From Tannerellaceae bacterium (GTDB lineage: Bacteria; Bacteroidota; Bacteroidia; Bacteroidales; Tannerellaceae): a DNA stretch of 59,795 bases. Position 1 is the first letter of the stretch. Each line of letters opens with the position of its first letter. Positions 22,630 through 32,934 of the stretch are shown piece by piece. The notes under the pieces are model-generated. The model had not been told where the DNA came from. It saw only the letters and a list, made by a program, of their open reading frames with translations, and made no database searches. Location: the NCBI GenBank assembly GCA_031288175.1, contig JAITRW010000038.1, forward strand, positions 1-59,795, in the 5' to 3' direction. The position numbers and the translations under genes are program-made.

Positions 22630-24273
22630 GTGAACGGAAGATGGATTTATACGGCGATAGTTCTCCTTGTTTCATTAGTGTTGCCTTTGATAGAAGGGAA
22701 GGCGCGCCGAAGTGCGGATATACCTTTGGAGGTAGAAGGCGGGAAAGTGTTGTTGAGTGGGAACTTCGCCGAATTGAGGAGTAACCATTTCCATTCAGGG
22801 ATAGATTTCAAGACGGGAGGTCGGGAAGGTCTTCCGGTCAAGGCTGTAAAGCAAGGTTATATTTCCCGCATTTCCGTCAGTCATCTGGGGTATGGCAAGG
22901 CACTCTATGTATCTCATCCTGACGGTACAACCACCGTCTATGCTCATCTACGCAGTTTTGCACCTCATATTACCGAACTGGTTAGGCGACAGCAATATAA
23001 AGAAGAACGTTTCAGGGTGGATTTTGATGTGAAAGAAGGTTTGTTACCTGTCAATCGCGGAGAAGTGATTGCACAGAGCGGTAATACAGGTAGTTCAGCC
23101 GGTCCTCACCTGCATTTTGAGGTGAGGGAAACAGTTACTCAAGAAGTCCTTGATCCGCTTGACCTATATGCTCCATTCATCAAGGATGGTCTTCCTCCGC
23201 ACGCACAAGGCGCTTATCTCTATGCCGTAAAGGGAAAGGGTATTGTTGGGAACGGACATTCTCCAAAAACCTTTTGTGTTGACGGCAAAACAGTAGAGGC
23301 TTGGGGACGTGTTGGAACAGCTATACGCGCCTATGACTTTATGGACGAGACAAGGAATGTATACGGTGTAAAGTATATAAGTCTGAAGGTAGACGGGAAA
23401 GAGGTCTTCCACAGTGAAATTTCCCGCTTTGCTTTTTCTGAAACAAGGTTTATTAATGCTTTCATTGATTACAGCGAATGGAAAAACAACCGCCGGTTCT
23501 TTATGAAAAGTTTCATTGAACCGGGTAATGCGTTACGTTTTCTTCACGCCAACAGGCAAGGATATGTTTGTATCAATCAAGAACGGGATTATCATTTTGT
23601 CTATACCCTTTCCGATGCTTTTGGTAACACCTCACACTTTCGTTTCACCGTGAAAGGACGGCGACGACTTATTCCTCCTCCTCCGACTTGCGATGAGATT
23701 TTCTGGTATAATGTTGAAAACCGGTTTGGAGCTAAAGGGATCCGCCTTTTTCTTCCGGAAGGCTCTCTTTACGACAATCTCTATTTCCATTACACTGCAC
23801 CGACTACCGACCGCTTGTCGCATATACTACATAATGAACCTGTTGCCTTTCCCCATCCGGTTACATTGAGCCTTTTTCTTTCTCCGACTGACACTTTACC
23901 TCTTTCGGCTTACGGCATCGTCCGCCTTTCACAAGAAGGTCGTCAATGGATAGGGGGAACCTACAAGAATGGGCATATCGAAGCCTCCATTTACGAGTTA
24001 GGGGAATATGCGCTGGCTGCCGATACTATTGCTCCTTGTATTAGGCCTGTTACCCTGCGGGGAGGAAAACACCCGCTTGTAGCTTTCTTGATAGCCGATA
24101 ATCTCAGTGATATTGCCTCGTACCATGCAGACCTTAACGGTCATTTCGTGTTGTTTGAAAGGGAAAGCGCGACAAAGATCGTTTGTAAGGAACACCTTCC
24201 TACAGGTAAACTCACACTAAGTGTAACCGACGGACGCGGGAATGTAGCCGTCTATACTTGCAACATCGGATGA
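22630..24273 (+). CDS. M23 family metallopeptidase (LytM domain), periplasmic
   Basis: The 547-residue protein starts at GTG (no in-frame ATG upstream of the signal peptide) and has a hydrophobic signal segment (residues 5-22). The M23 peptidase domain follows directly: HFHSGIDFKT supplies the first zinc His and Asp, and GNTGSSAGPHLHFEVRE the HxH. The remaining 350 residues are beta-rich and end in a region typical of Bacteroidales homologues. Such enzymes cut peptide cross-links in peptidoglycan or regulate amidases. The stop codon overlaps the tamB start (ATGA). Confidence 0.88.
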   Translation: MNGRWIYTAIVLLVSLVLPLIEGKARRSADIPLEVEGGKVLLSGNFAELRSNHFHSGIDFKTGGREGLPVKAVKQGYISRISVSHLGYGKALYVSHPDGTTTVYAHLRSFAPHITELVRRQQYKEERFRVDFDVKEGLLPVNRGEVIAQSGNTGSSAGPHLHFEVRETVTQEVLDPLDLYAPFIKDGLPPHAQGAYLYAVKGKGIVGNGHSPKTFCVDGKTVEAWGRVGTAIRAYDFMDETRNVYGVKYISLKVDGKEVFHSEISRFAFSETRFINAFIDYSEWKNNRRFFMKSFIEPGNALRFLHANRQGYVCINQERDYHFVYTLSDAFGNTSHFRFTVKGRRRLIPPPPTCDEIFWYNVENRFGAKGIRLFLPEGSLYDNLYFHYTAPTTDRLSHILHNEPVAFPHPVTLSLFLSPTDTLPLSAYGIVRLSQEGRQWIGGTYKNGHIEASIYELGEYALAADTIAPCIRPVTLRGGKHPLVAFLIADNLSDIASYHADLNGHFVLFERESATKIVCKEHLPTGKLTLSVTDGRGNVAVYTCNIG

Positions 24274-27200
24274 GAAAGAAGTTGTTACGTATAGCCTTAT
24301 GGTGTACCGTCTTGATATCAATGGGTTGTCTGCTACCTGCCGGGCTGCTCTTGCTACCGACAATACAAGAAAAGGTACGAGTGACAGTTCATTCGGAACT
24401 TTCGAAATGGCTTGGGACTACAATTGAGATAGGTACCTTACATCTGGAATGGTTGAACCGCTTGCGCATTGAGAAGATTATCGTGAATGACAAGAAAGGA
24501 AAACAACTTCTGGAAGCCGATTACCTTTCGGTGGGTTTTCAGGTGTTGCCGCTGATCGGCGGGCGGGTTGTCATTGATTTCATTCGCTTGACGGATTTTA
24601 TAATTTGCTTGGATAAAGATGAAACGACAGGGGAACTGAATGCTCAATTCGTCATTGATGCTTTTAAAAATAACGATAATAGAGAAAGAACAGATATTCG
24701 CCTTCACTCTGTCCTGATCCGCAAGGGGAAAATGACTTTTGCCTCGGAAGGATTGAATATCACTGATTTTTCAGCAAAATTTTCCGCTCCTGTTCTTCGG
24801 AAAGACAGCATCCATATCCGTCTGGATCAGTTCTCTTTATCGGAAGCGAGAGGGTTTCGGTTAGAAAACCTGAGGGGAAAGGTATCGGGAAACGGGAATG
24901 ATCTTTCTGCCGAAGGTATAGATGTACGTTTGCCTCATTCGATGATGCAAGTATCTCAGGTGAAAGTAGGGGTAATGGGCGTGACTGTATCTGTGGATAA
25001 GTCGGAACTTTGTCCGGCAGACTTTGCTGCCTTTGTACCGACGCTCAGTACTTTCACGGATACGGTACATTTTTCCGTCTTCGGCGGCGGAAAAAAGGAT
25101 TCACTGACTTTGCAAAGATTGAAGGCCGGAATAGATGAGGATGCCGGATTCGAAGGGGAACTGACTATCACACACTTCCTTTCCGACTCAATGTACCTTG
25201 ATGGTGTTATCAGACGTCTCTTTGTCACACCAAATGGAGTCACTCGGTTGATTGCCGGATTCGGCAATAGACTGCGCCTTCCTGTCAATATCAAAGAATT
25301 GGATACATTGTCTTTTACCGGCAAAGTGAGTGGAACGACCGAAAAAATTAAAGCTTTTGGGCGCTTCGCTTCCGGACGAGGTACACTTGAAACGGATGTG
25401 TTTTTTGGGAAAGGAATAGGAGACATAGCTCTCACTGCAGACGGTTTTGTGCGGATCAGTTCTCCGGATCTCAAAGCTAGTGGGAAAGGGAGGGTTACAT
25501 TCATGCGTGACGGCAACCTTGCCGGTGCCCTCTCTGCAACCATTGACCGTTGGTTTTTCAAAGGATATGATTACACAAACATTATCCTTGATGGTGATTT
25601 CCAACGGAACGGCTTTACCGGATCTTTGCACATGGACGATCCTAATGGAACGGCGCATTTGAATGGTATGTTCCGTAGTGCAGGTAAAAACTCAGTCTTC
25701 GACTTTACTGCCGATGTGCGGCATCTGCGATCCGATCGCCTCCATTTGACTGCAGATTGCTCCGATCCTGATCTGTCTTTTACCCTCTCTACAAATCTCA
25801 CCGGTAACCATATTGACAATACACAGGGTGTGCTTCGTATCAACGACCTTCGCCTGCTGACCACTACTAACAATTTTTTCCTTTCCCAACTGACATTGGC
25901 TGCCGACGAGCAACCTTCCGGACGTAAACTTACCGTTTCATCCGATCTTATTAACGGCGAATTGAGCGGCGTATATTCTTTTGCTACACTCATTCCTCAA
26001 CTCCGTCAGACACTATCCTGTTATTTGTCGGCCTTCTTTCCCAAGAAATTGGTTAAGGCTCCTTCTCTACCTGATGATAAGGGAGAGTTCGCTTTCTCCT
26101 TTACGGTGAGTAATACGGAAAACTTGTCGACGGCTTTGAAATTCCCTATTGCAGTAATAGAAGAGGCGAAGGTATCGGGTTTCTACAACAGTCGTTACAA
26201 TAAGTTCCGATTGGAAGCTTGGTTTCCAAAATTCCGGATCGGGCGATCTTTGGTGGAAGGTGGGTACTTTTCCTGTGAGAATCCTTACGCACGTATTGAA
26301 CTCTTGGCACGTGCCACACAAATAGGAAGGGAAGTAAGGAATTTCTTTAATTTCAAAGCTGATGCCGCAGGAGACAATCTTCATGCCTCCCTGAGTTGGT
26401 CAAACAATAAGACCCCATTTTCAGGAGCCTCCTTTTCTGCCGGTGTTCTTTTCGCCGAAGAGGATGGTTTATATGCAGGGATTGATATAGACGAGAGTCT
26501 TCTTTATATCAGTGATACCCTATGGCATATCATGCCCGCTACCCTTACCTTCAGAAAAGGCAAAGTGCATATAGACCATTTCTCCATTGAGCATGACGAC
26601 CTCCATCTCCTTCTCCACGGAACCCTCTCCCACGAACTTGCCGATACCCTCTTTTTAGATCTTCACAAGCTGGAGCTTTCTTATATTTTCGACATTCTGA
26701 ATATTCCTAACCTACGTTTTGGGGGCGTTGCGACGGGGACTTTCCTTATCAATGACCCCTACGAAGACCGTATTGTACAGACCAATAATTTCATCGTGGA
26801 AAATTTTTCCCTCAATGACGCTCCGCTTGGACGTCTTAACCTTCATAGCGAATGGGATGATATCCGGCGGGGAATACTCATGTTGGGAAGTATTTATAAT
26901 AATGATTCAATTTGGACAGATGTTAGCGGATACATCTATCCCGTCAAACCCCATAGAGGATTATCCCTGTATTTCAATGCTAACGATCTCAATCTTGAAT
27001 TCCTTCGTCCTTTTTTTCGTCCTGCACTACGCGATTTCGCCGGCAGGGCTTTCGGGCCTGTTCATTTTTTTGGGCCATTTTCCGACCTTTCAGTTACCGG
27101 TGATGCTTACGTAAAAGATGCGCGAATTGGCTTCGACTTTCTCAACACTACCTATTCTTTTTCCGATTCCATCCATCTTGATACCGGAAATATACGTCTT

Positions 27201-28595
27201 TCCGATGTTCTCCTGCACGACAAAGCCGGTAATACCGCCCGCGTCGACTTCTCTTTCCGGCATACTTTTTTTCGAGATTACTCTTTCTCGGCAGATCTCC
27301 ATACCGACAATTTCCTTGCCTACGACCAATCCGAACGCTTGAACCCGATGATTTACGGAACAGCTTTTGGCAGCGGATCCGTCCACATAGACGGTAACGA
27401 TAAACGGATAGACTTCGGCATCAATATGAAAAACCGCCCCCATACCTCCGTCAATTTCAACTTCACCCACGTAACTGCTACCGAAGAAAATAGCTTTATT
27501 CATTTTGTACCTTCCCTTTCTTCAGGAATTGGAACTTCCAACCTCACTTCCGGTAAAAAGAAAACGATAATTTCTCCTCCTTCCACGGACGAGGAACTCA
27601 TCGAAATATATCTAAACCTTCTCCTTGACATTACACCCGATGCTACTCTCGAACTTGTCATAGATCCTACCTCCGGTGATCGTATACGGGGACGTGTTAA
27701 CGGTAATATCCTTCTCCAGTATGGCACCAAGTCCGACGTTCGTATGTATGGGACTGCCGGTATCGTGGAAGGGGATTACAATTTTAGCCTCCAACAATTC
27801 ATACGCCGTAATTTCAAGATACGTGAGGGTGGAGCCATTACTTTTCAAGGAGATCCCATGCAGGCTATCCTTGATGTCGACGCTATTTATACCCTCTCTG
27901 CAAACATTGGGGATCTTGACCCCGGACTTCTTATTGAATCCGACCGTACCAATGTACCCGTCAATTGCATCCTCTCTCTCGAAGGATCATTGCGACACCC
28001 TGCCATCTCCTTTGATATTGAATTGCCCGGTTCCAATGGTGAAATAGAACGACAGGTACGTAATTTCATCAACACTGAAGGTATGATGTCACGACAGATC
28101 ATCTACCTCATGGCCTTAAATAAGTTTTATACACCTTCCTATTCTTCTTCCGGACGTTCAGATGACTTCAGTGCCGTCGCTTCCGCAACCCTGTCCTCCC
28201 AACTGTCCGGACTTTTGAACTCTCTTTCGGAAAAAGTACAGATTGGTGCAAATATTTATTCTTCCTACGACGGTATGGATGACACTGAAGTAGAAATGCT
28301 TCTTTCGAGTCAACTTCTGGATAATCGCCTTCTCTTTAACGGAAACTTTGGCTATCGTAACAGTTATAACTTAGGGAAAAACGTCTTCGTCGGCGAGTTT
28401 GATCTGGAATACAAATTAACCCCTTCGGGTGAGATCCGCCTTAAAGCATACAATCATGCGAACGATATGTACCGGTATTTAACTCAATCCCGAACGACCC
28501 AGGGATTCGGGATACTTTTCAAGAAAGACTTTACCTTTTTGCCCGATCTCTTCCGTAAACGTAGGCGGTCAGTAAATGGAAAGAATTTTCAATAA
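24270..28595 (+). CDS. TamB-like translocation and assembly module protein (DUF490)
   Basis: This very large protein (about 1441 residues from the ATG at 24270) has one N-terminal membrane helix and then long beta-helical repeats typical of AsmA/TamB proteins. The C-terminal TamB/DUF490 domain is recognisable by YGTKSDVRMYGTAGIVEGDY, FSLQQFIRRNFKIREGG and ITFQGDPMQAILDVDAIYTL. TamB-type proteins bridge inner and outer membranes and are linked to outer-membrane protein assembly and lipid transport. It is coupled to the M23 gene by a 4-bp overlap. Its last 7 bp overlap the 3' end of the convergent sugar-transferase gene. Confidence 0.9.
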   Translation: MRKKLLRIALWCTVLISMGCLLPAGLLLLPTIQEKVRVTVHSELSKWLGTTIEIGTLHLEWLNRLRIEKIIVNDKKGKQLLEADYLSVGFQVLPLIGGRVVIDFIRLTDFIICLDKDETTGELNAQFVIDAFKNNDNRERTDIRLHSVLIRKGKMTFASEGLNITDFSAKFSAPVLRKDSIHIRLDQFSLSEARGFRLENLRGKVSGNGNDLSAEGIDVRLPHSMMQVSQVKVGVMGVTVSVDKSELCPADFAAFVPTLSTFTDTVHFSVFGGGKKDSLTLQRLKAGIDEDAGFEGELTITHFLSDSMYLDGVIRRLFVTPNGVTRLIAGFGNRLRLPVNIKELDTLSFTGKVSGTTEKIKAFGRFASGRGTLETDVFFGKGIGDIALTADGFVRISSPDLKASGKGRVTFMRDGNLAGALSATIDRWFFKGYDYTNIILDGDFQRNGFTGSLHMDDPNGTAHLNGMFRSAGKNSVFDFTADVRHLRSDRLHLTADCSDPDLSFTLSTNLTGNHIDNTQGVLRINDLRLLTTTNNFFLSQLTLAADEQPSGRKLTVSSDLINGELSGVYSFATLIPQLRQTLSCYLSAFFPKKLVKAPSLPDDKGEFAFSFTVSNTENLSTALKFPIAVIEEAKVSGFYNSRYNKFRLEAWFPKFRIGRSLVEGGYFSCENPYARIELLARATQIGREVRNFFNFKADAAGDNLHASLSWSNNKTPFSGASFSAGVLFAEEDGLYAGIDIDESLLYISDTLWHIMPATLTFRKGKVHIDHFSIEHDDLHLLLHGTLSHELADTLFLDLHKLELSYIFDILNIPNLRFGGVATGTFLINDPYEDRIVQTNNFIVENFSLNDAPLGRLNLHSEWDDIRRGILMLGSIYNNDSIWTDVSGYIYPVKPHRGLSLYFNANDLNLEFLRPFFRPALRDFAGRAFGPVHFFGPFSDLSVTGDAYVKDARIGFDFLNTTYSFSDSIHLDTGNIRLSDVLLHDKAGNTARVDFSFRHTFFRDYSFSADLHTDNFLAYDQSERLNPMIYGTAFGSGSVHIDGNDKRIDFGINMKNRPHTSVNFNFTHVTATEENSFIHFVPSLSSGIGTSNLTSGKKKTIISPPSTDEELIEIYLNLLLDITPDATLELVIDPTSGDRIRGRVNGNILLQYGTKSDVRMYGTAGIVEGDYNFSLQQFIRRNFKIREGGAITFQGDPMQAILDVDAIYTLSANIGDLDPGLLIESDRTNVPVNCILSLEGSLRHPAISFDIELPGSNGEIERQVRNFINTEGMMSRQIIYLMALNKFYTPSYSSSGRSDDFSAVASATLSSQLSGLLNSLSEKVQIGANIYSSYDGMDDTEVEMLLSSQLLDNRLLFNGNFGYRNSYNLGKNVFVGEFDLEYKLTPSGEIRLKAYNHANDMYRYLTQSRTTQGFGILFKKDFTFLPDLFRKRRRSVNGKNFQ

Positions 28596-29980
28596 GCGTT
28601 CCTTTCTCCGCGAAACACATTGAGGATAGTGACGAAAACGATCTTCACATCAAGGAAGAAAGACCAATTTTCAATGTACCATACGTCTCGTTTGACACGT
28701 CCTTCCATTTGTTCTAAGGTGCGCGTCTCCCCGCGATACCCTGTCACTTGCGCCCAGCCCGTTAAACCGGGCTTGACCAGATGCCGCACCATGTATTTGT
28801 CGATAATAGCGGAATACTGTTCCGTATGCTTCAACATGTGCGGACGAGGACCAACGACAGACATCTCTCCAAAAAAGACATTGATAAATTGTGGATACTC
28901 GTCAAGATTCGTACGGCGAAGAAAGTCTCCGATGCGCGTTTTGCGGGGGTCGTCTTTACAAGCTTGCAATGTATCGGCTTCTGTGTTTACCCACATTGTA
29001 CGGAACTTACGGCAGTAAAACTCTTTTCCGTGAATACCCGTTCGTTTCTGTCCGAAAATTATCGGGCCGGGGGAACTAAGTTTAATCAATGCTCCTATCG
29101 CCATATAAATGATGGGATAAAACAAAAGTGCTACAGAAGAGCATAGGATGTCGAAGATTCTTTTCAGGATACGATTGGATATTGCCTGCAACGGTTCTCT
29201 TCGCGTACTCAAGATCGGAACAGACTCCATCAAATCCATCGCAAGGCTTTTCTTCACTTGGCGGTAAAATTCCGGTACGATATAAAAGCGCATGAAATGC
29301 TGTTCGGAAAAGTTCATCATACGCGCCATTTTTTCATCTTGCGTTCCCGGCAACGTGTAGTAAATCTCGTCCACGTCATTTTTAAGGGCATAAACCTCTA
29401 CCTCATGGGTCATCCCTATATAATTCGGCAAGACGGTACGCAAATTCGTATTATCATCAAAGAAACCTATGACGTTGAAACCATATCCCAAATCATTTTT
29501 CATCACACGGTACAGTTCCATCCCATTCTTTCCTGCCCCTACAATAATCACCTTTTTGGAACTGTATCCTTTGCGTCGGTACCATTTCAGGCACATCCTC
29601 ACCCATACTCGCCAAATAGTAAAACTAAAAAGTAATGCCACGTAGTAAGAGACTAAAAACAGCGTACTACTTTCTCCCGTACGGAGGAACATCAAACTCG
29701 CCGAAAGAAATAAAATCAATACTGTAACCAATAGAAAAGACCGTTGTACAACTTTCTCCAAAAAAACTACCGATGCGTGTAAGTGTATGGGTACAAAATA
29801 AACGGAAAAGAAATAACTAAAATTATTCAATAATAAAACCTGTCGCAGATGTACGAGATGTAATTCGCTTTCTCCTTCGCCTGTCCATCGGAACATCGCC
29901 AAAAACAATACATTCACCACCACCAGGTCACCTGCTCCTACCAACCATTGTATCCAACTTCGTTTCTTACTTACCTCCAT
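28589..29980 (-). CDS. Undecaprenyl-phosphate sugar phosphotransferase, WcaJ-type
   Basis: The 463-residue protein has four to five N-terminal membrane helices, then a Rossmann-like CoA-binding_3 domain ([16 protein letters not shown]). A further helix leads to the catalytic bacterial sugar transferase domain: [66 protein letters not shown]. This domain order is that of WcaJ/CpsE-like enzymes that start capsule or exopolysaccharide synthesis by loading a sugar phosphate on undecaprenyl phosphate. The 5' side carries a G10 tract 19 bp before the start codon. It may serve the polysaccharide genes at either end of the window. Confidence 0.9.
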   Translation of the reverse strand: MEVSKKRSWIQWLVGAGDLVVVNVLFLAMFRWTGEGESELHLVHLRQVLLLNNFSYFFSVYFVPIHLHASVVFLEKVVQRSFLLVTVLILFLSASLMFLRTGESSTLFLVSYYVALLFSFTIWRVWVRMCLKWYRRKGYSSKKVIIVGAGKNGMELYRVMKNDLGYGFNVIGFFDDNTNLRTVLPNYIGMTHEVEVYALKNDVDEIYYTLPGTQDEKMARMMNFSEQHFMRFYIVPEFYRQVKKSLAMDLMESVPILSTRREPLQAISNRILKRIFDILCSSVALLFYPIIYMAIGALIKLSSPGPIIFGQKRTGIHGKEFYCRKFRTMWVNTEADTLQACKDDPRKTRIGDFLRRTNLDEYPQFINVFFGEMSVVGPRPHMLKHTEQYSAIIDKYMVRHLVKPGLTGWAQVTGYRGETRTLEQMEGRVKRDVWYIENWSFFLDVKIVFVTILNVFRGERNAY

Positions 29981-29998
29981 TCCAGCCTTTTGTTTATT

Positions 29999-30008
29999 CC
30001 CCCCCCCC
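29999..30008 (-). repeat. G10 tract (C10 on the plus strand) upstream of the WcaJ-type gene
   Basis: Ten consecutive G (minus strand) lie 19-28 bp before the start codon of the initiating sugar transferase. Length change here would alter spacing in the leader or promoter rather than the reading frame. No exact TAnnTTTG box was found next to it. Confidence 0.9.
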
Positions 30009-30035
30009 TCCCCGATTCGTTTTCCTCATCGGTAG

Positions 30036-30070
30036 AAAAGGCTGTCTCGAAATTCGAGACAGCCTTTTTT
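30036..30070. terminator. Bidirectional intrinsic terminator between the OmpA and WcaJ-type genes
   Basis: AAAAGGCTGTCTCGAA and its near-perfect reverse complement form a long palindrome ending in TTTTTT, with AAAA on the other side. On the minus strand it terminates the ompA-like transcript before the sugar-transferase gene. Confidence 0.8.
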
Positions 30071-30133
30071 CCAATAGTTCGATCGCCCTTTAATTGTCGT
30101 CAAGTTCGACCGATACCTTTATCAATCAGAGTT

Positions 30134-31405
30134 TTACTTTACTTTTATCAACACAGCTCGGTTCCATTCATTTTCAGCGTAAGGCTGCTCTTCGGATCCC
30201 TTCCATTCAACCGTTACCAAACCTTCCGCAACATGATACTTATTTGTAAGCACATTCGCAACAGCCTTTGCACGCTTTTCAGATATCAAGTTATTATATC
30301 CTGAACTTCCTGTCTTGCGGTCGGCAAAACCGGTAACCGTTATCGAAGAATTCGTCTTGTTCACAAACTCCGCAATCGTAAAGAGAACCGGTAACTGGTT
30401 CTTTTCTACGATAGAACTGTTGAGGCGGAAATGAATGATCTGATGTGTTCCGTGTACTACCACAGTAGTAGTGGTAGTAGGCGGACATTCCGGACAGAAA
30501 ACAGGGCGTTTACTCAACTTTTCGTTTTCTTTCAGGAGATCGGTGTTCTCTTCCCGCAGGATGTTGATACGGTTATTGAGGTCGTTAAGCTGGGCGTAAT
30601 CTTTCGGTTCAAGTACTTCGAAAGTAGGTTTGCCAAACTCCCAAGTCAGACCGACTGTCCCTTGTATAAGGGCATCCGAAAGCTGTCTGCCCGCCATACG
30701 GTTGAACGTCTCATTCATCAGCGCACCTTGTACCTCAATGTTAAGGTCAAGTCGCTGCGTGAGACGGAATGCCGTCAAGATACCCGCATTTAACGTCGGC
30801 GATTCCGAACGCGGGAAAGAATACGTCCCATCGTCATTCTGCGTAATACTCACCGTGTAATCGGGTATCAACGGAGTATTCTGATCCCCTGCATACAAGA
30901 TTCCATTTTCCACCCTCGTTCCATCGGGGAGATTTGTCCGGAAACGCTGTACATACCCCATCCCCAACCAAGGAATCAAACGGAAGAGCCGTTTTTCGTT
31001 ATAAGGCGCCCATAGGTTTGTTACGTCCAAAAGAATATTGGCATGTCCCCCCCCGAAGTAACCGCGTTGTAGATATTTCCCATCCAGGTCCAACGGCGAA
31101 GCAACAGGGCCTCCCAACACATGGATACGGAAAGCGATGTACGGATTGAACCATTTCCCCACCGACACCTGGGGTATAAAACTGTATTGATTCAGCAACC
31201 CAGCCTCCATGCTCCGGTCGCCATAAAACAGGTTCACTCCTCCCGCCAGAGAGAAAAACCAATTGTCACCGGCCTTATTGTGCCGGAAATGTGTCTTGTA
31301 GCCTGCTTCCGTGCTGTACCCGTCTAAAGGGGCAAATTCCTGAGCGGAGGCGTAGCCTATAAGCCCCACAAAGAGCGTAGACAAAACCACTTTACTTGTT
31401 TTCAT
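30134..31405 (-). CDS. OmpA family outer-membrane protein
   Basis: The 423-residue protein has a signal peptide (VVLSTLFVGLIGYASAQ), an N-terminal region with alternating strands typical of an eight-stranded barrel (residues about 40-270), and a coiled-coil-like linker (LNDLNNRINILREENTDLLKENEKL). The C-terminal OmpA domain contains IIHFRLNSSIVEKNQ, GFADRKTGSSGYN and SEKRAKAVANVL, which binds peptidoglycan. It resembles the major OmpA-like proteins of Porphyromonas and Bacteroides. A run of eight G (31047-31054) codes for GGG in the barrel region. A TATCTTTG box lies 32 bp upstream of the start codon. Confidence 0.88.
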   Translation of the reverse strand: MKTSKVVLSTLFVGLIGYASAQEFAPLDGYSTEAGYKTHFRHNKAGDNWFFSLAGGVNLFYGDRSMEAGLLNQYSFIPQVSVGKWFNPYIAFRIHVLGGPVASPLDLDGKYLQRGYFGGGHANILLDVTNLWAPYNEKRLFRLIPWLGMGYVQRFRTNLPDGTRVENGILYAGDQNTPLIPDYTVSITQNDDGTYSFPRSESPTLNAGILTAFRLTQRLDLNIEVQGALMNETFNRMAGRQLSDALIQGTVGLTWEFGKPTFEVLEPKDYAQLNDLNNRINILREENTDLLKENEKLSKRPVFCPECPPTTTTTVVVHGTHQIIHFRLNSSIVEKNQLPVLFTIAEFVNKTNSSITVTGFADRKTGSSGYNNLISEKRAKAVANVLTNKYHVAEGLVTVEWKGSEEQPYAENEWNRAVLIKVK

Positions 31406-31436
31406 ACCTTTTCCGAATTAGGGTTCAACAACGGCG

Positions 31437-31444
31437 CAAAGATA
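31437..31444 (-). promoter_or_regulatory. -7 box TATCTTTG of the ompA-like gene
   Basis: The minus strand carries TATCTTTG, an exact TAnnTTTG match, 31 nt before the ATG at 31405. This spacing gives a normal short leader. Confidence 0.6.
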
Positions 31445-31471
31445 GATTTTTTCCAATACAAACTACTTTGT

Positions 31472-32620
31472 TCACTCAAAATAATTCAACGCCCTATACC
31501 CGCCTTTTTTTATATACGCATCCTTCTTCATCAACAAGAGGTCACTCTCCATCATATCCTTAATCAGCGCATCTATGCCGTACTTCGGTTCCCATCCCAA
31601 CTGCTCGCGTGCTTTCGAGGCATCCCCGATTAGCATTTCCACTTCCGTCGGACGGAAATACTGCGGATCTACCCCCACCACTTCTTCGCCTATCCGTTTC
31701 TCCATACCTTGTATATACTCCTCTCCTACTGTTTCGCCGAAACGTATTTTGTCCATAGCCGTAACGATAGCCACCTCTTCCGTACATTTTCCTTTAAAGT
31801 CTACCTTGATACCGATTTCGCCGAATGCTTTACGGATGAAATCACGTATTGTCGTCATAACACCTGTCGCGATTACGTAATCCGACGGCTTCTCTTGTTG
31901 CAGGATGGCGTACATTGCTCGCACGTAATCCTTTGCATGACCCCAGTCCCGACGCGAGGAGAGGTTCCCCATAAACATTTTTGTATACATCCCCAAGGCA
32001 ATACGCGCCACAGCTCGCGTCACCTTCCGCGTTACAAACGTCTCTCCCCGTAAAGGTGATTCGTGGTTAAAAAGGATCCCGTTTGAAGCGTGCATCCCAT
32101 AAGCTTCCCTGTAATTCACCGTGATCCAATAGGCATATAGCTTTGCTGCCGCATAAGGGCTACGAGGGTAGAAAGGCGTCGTTTCTCGTTGAGGAACTTC
32201 CTGTACCAAGCCGTATAGTTCCGATGTTGACGCCTGATAGATCCGCGTCTTTTCCACCAGTCGCAATAGCCGCACTGCTTCAAGAATACGCAATACTCCC
32301 AAACCATCCGCATTCGCCGTATATTCCGGTGTATCGAAACTAACTTTCACATGACTCATCGCCGCAAGGTTGTAGATCTCGTCCGGCTGTACCTCCTCTA
32401 TAATGCGCGTCAAGTTCATGCTGTCCGTCAAGTCTCCATAGTGCAGGATCAGGCTACGATCCTGCACGTGAGGATCCTGATACAGATGATCAATCCTATC
32501 GGTATTAAACAATGACGATCGCCGTTTGATCCCGTGCACCTCATATCCTTTCTTAATGAGATACTCTGACAGATAGGCGCCATCCTGCCCCGTTATTCCT
32601 GTGATCAAAGCCACTTTCAT
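31472..32620 (-). CDS. gmd: GDP-mannose 4,6-dehydratase
   Basis: The 382-residue protein is an extended short-chain dehydrogenase with the NAD(P)-binding [10 protein letters not shown], the GMD-specific [17 protein letters not shown], the active-site Thr/Ser region QASTSELYG, and [15 protein letters not shown] carrying the YxxxK pair. It makes GDP-4-keto-6-deoxymannose, the precursor of GDP-fucose and GDP-rhamnose. No GDP-fucose synthase gene follows, which is unusual because the two are often adjacent in Bacteroidales. The sugar could feed surface glycans encoded nearby. Confidence 0.94.
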   Translation of the reverse strand: MKVALITGITGQDGAYLSEYLIKKGYEVHGIKRRSSLFNTDRIDHLYQDPHVQDRSLILHYGDLTDSMNLTRIIEEVQPDEIYNLAAMSHVKVSFDTPEYTANADGLGVLRILEAVRLLRLVEKTRIYQASTSELYGLVQEVPQRETTPFYPRSPYAAAKLYAYWITVNYREAYGMHASNGILFNHESPLRGETFVTRKVTRAVARIALGMYTKMFMGNLSSRRDWGHAKDYVRAMYAILQQEKPSDYVIATGVMTTIRDFIRKAFGEIGIKVDFKGKCTEEVAIVTAMDKIRFGETVGEEYIQGMEKRIGEEVVGVDPQYFRPTEVEMLIGDASKAREQLGWEPKYGIDALIKDMMESDLLLMKKDAYIKKGGYRALNYFE

Positions 32621-32675
32621 CTCTACTCTCCCTTTTTCAAAATGTAGGGCAAATCATCGTATTCGCCTTCCCCCG

Positions 32676-32683
32676 CAAAAGTA
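32676..32683 (-). promoter_or_regulatory. -7 box TACTTTTG of gmd
   Basis: TACTTTTG on the minus strand lies 55 bp upstream of the gmd start codon, in the 314-bp divergent gap between gmd and rplU. Confidence 0.5.
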
Positions 32684-32817
32684 TTCAAATTTCTCCCCAT
32701 TATTCAGGTGTAGGGGCGAATAATCGTTCGTCTTCTTTTACTTGGTACCGCGAGCAGGCTCATCTTTCCGGCGATATCATCCCTGCATCTACGGGTATTT
32801 TTTAAAAGGGAGAATAC

Positions 32818-32847
32818 TTGCTTAATTGAGAGTAAAGTGTACTTTTG
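32818..32847 (+). promoter_or_regulatory. Promoter of rplU-rpmA (TTG-N19-TACTTTTG)
   Basis: TTG at 32818-32820 and TACTTTTG at 32840-32847 are 19 nt apart, the spacing expected for Bacteroidota -33 and -7 boxes. An 87-nt leader separates the -7 box from the rplU start codon. Confidence 0.65.
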
Positions 32848-32861
32848 CCCCGATTTCCTTA

Positions 32862-32934
32862 CAGGAGGCCGATAAGTGCAGTCGGAAACGACCGCCGCCT
32901 TCGGGGACTAAACTGTTTAAAGATTATAGAACAG
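32862..32934 (+). promoter_or_regulatory. Structured leader of rplU
   Basis: The leader contains GTCG-GAAA-CGAC (32881-32892), a hairpin closed by a GNRA tetraloop. It also contains CC-TTCG-GG (32898-32905), a UUCG tetraloop. Two stable tetraloops side by side before a ribosomal protein gene suggest a protein- or ribosome-responsive leader. No named L21 leader of this phylum is known to me, so regulation is inferred. Confidence 0.4.

Noticed and set aside
24956-25561. 201-codon minus-strand open frame inside the tamB-like gene
   Set aside because: It is antisense to a continuous TamB frame and has low-complexity, Ser/Pro/Arg-rich composition typical of a shadow frame.
31047-31054. G8 tract in the ompA-like gene as a phase-variation site
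   Set aside because: It encodes Gly-Gly-Gly in a Gly-rich barrel loop and is shorter than the other tracts, so it may be simple codon use; noted only as weak support.
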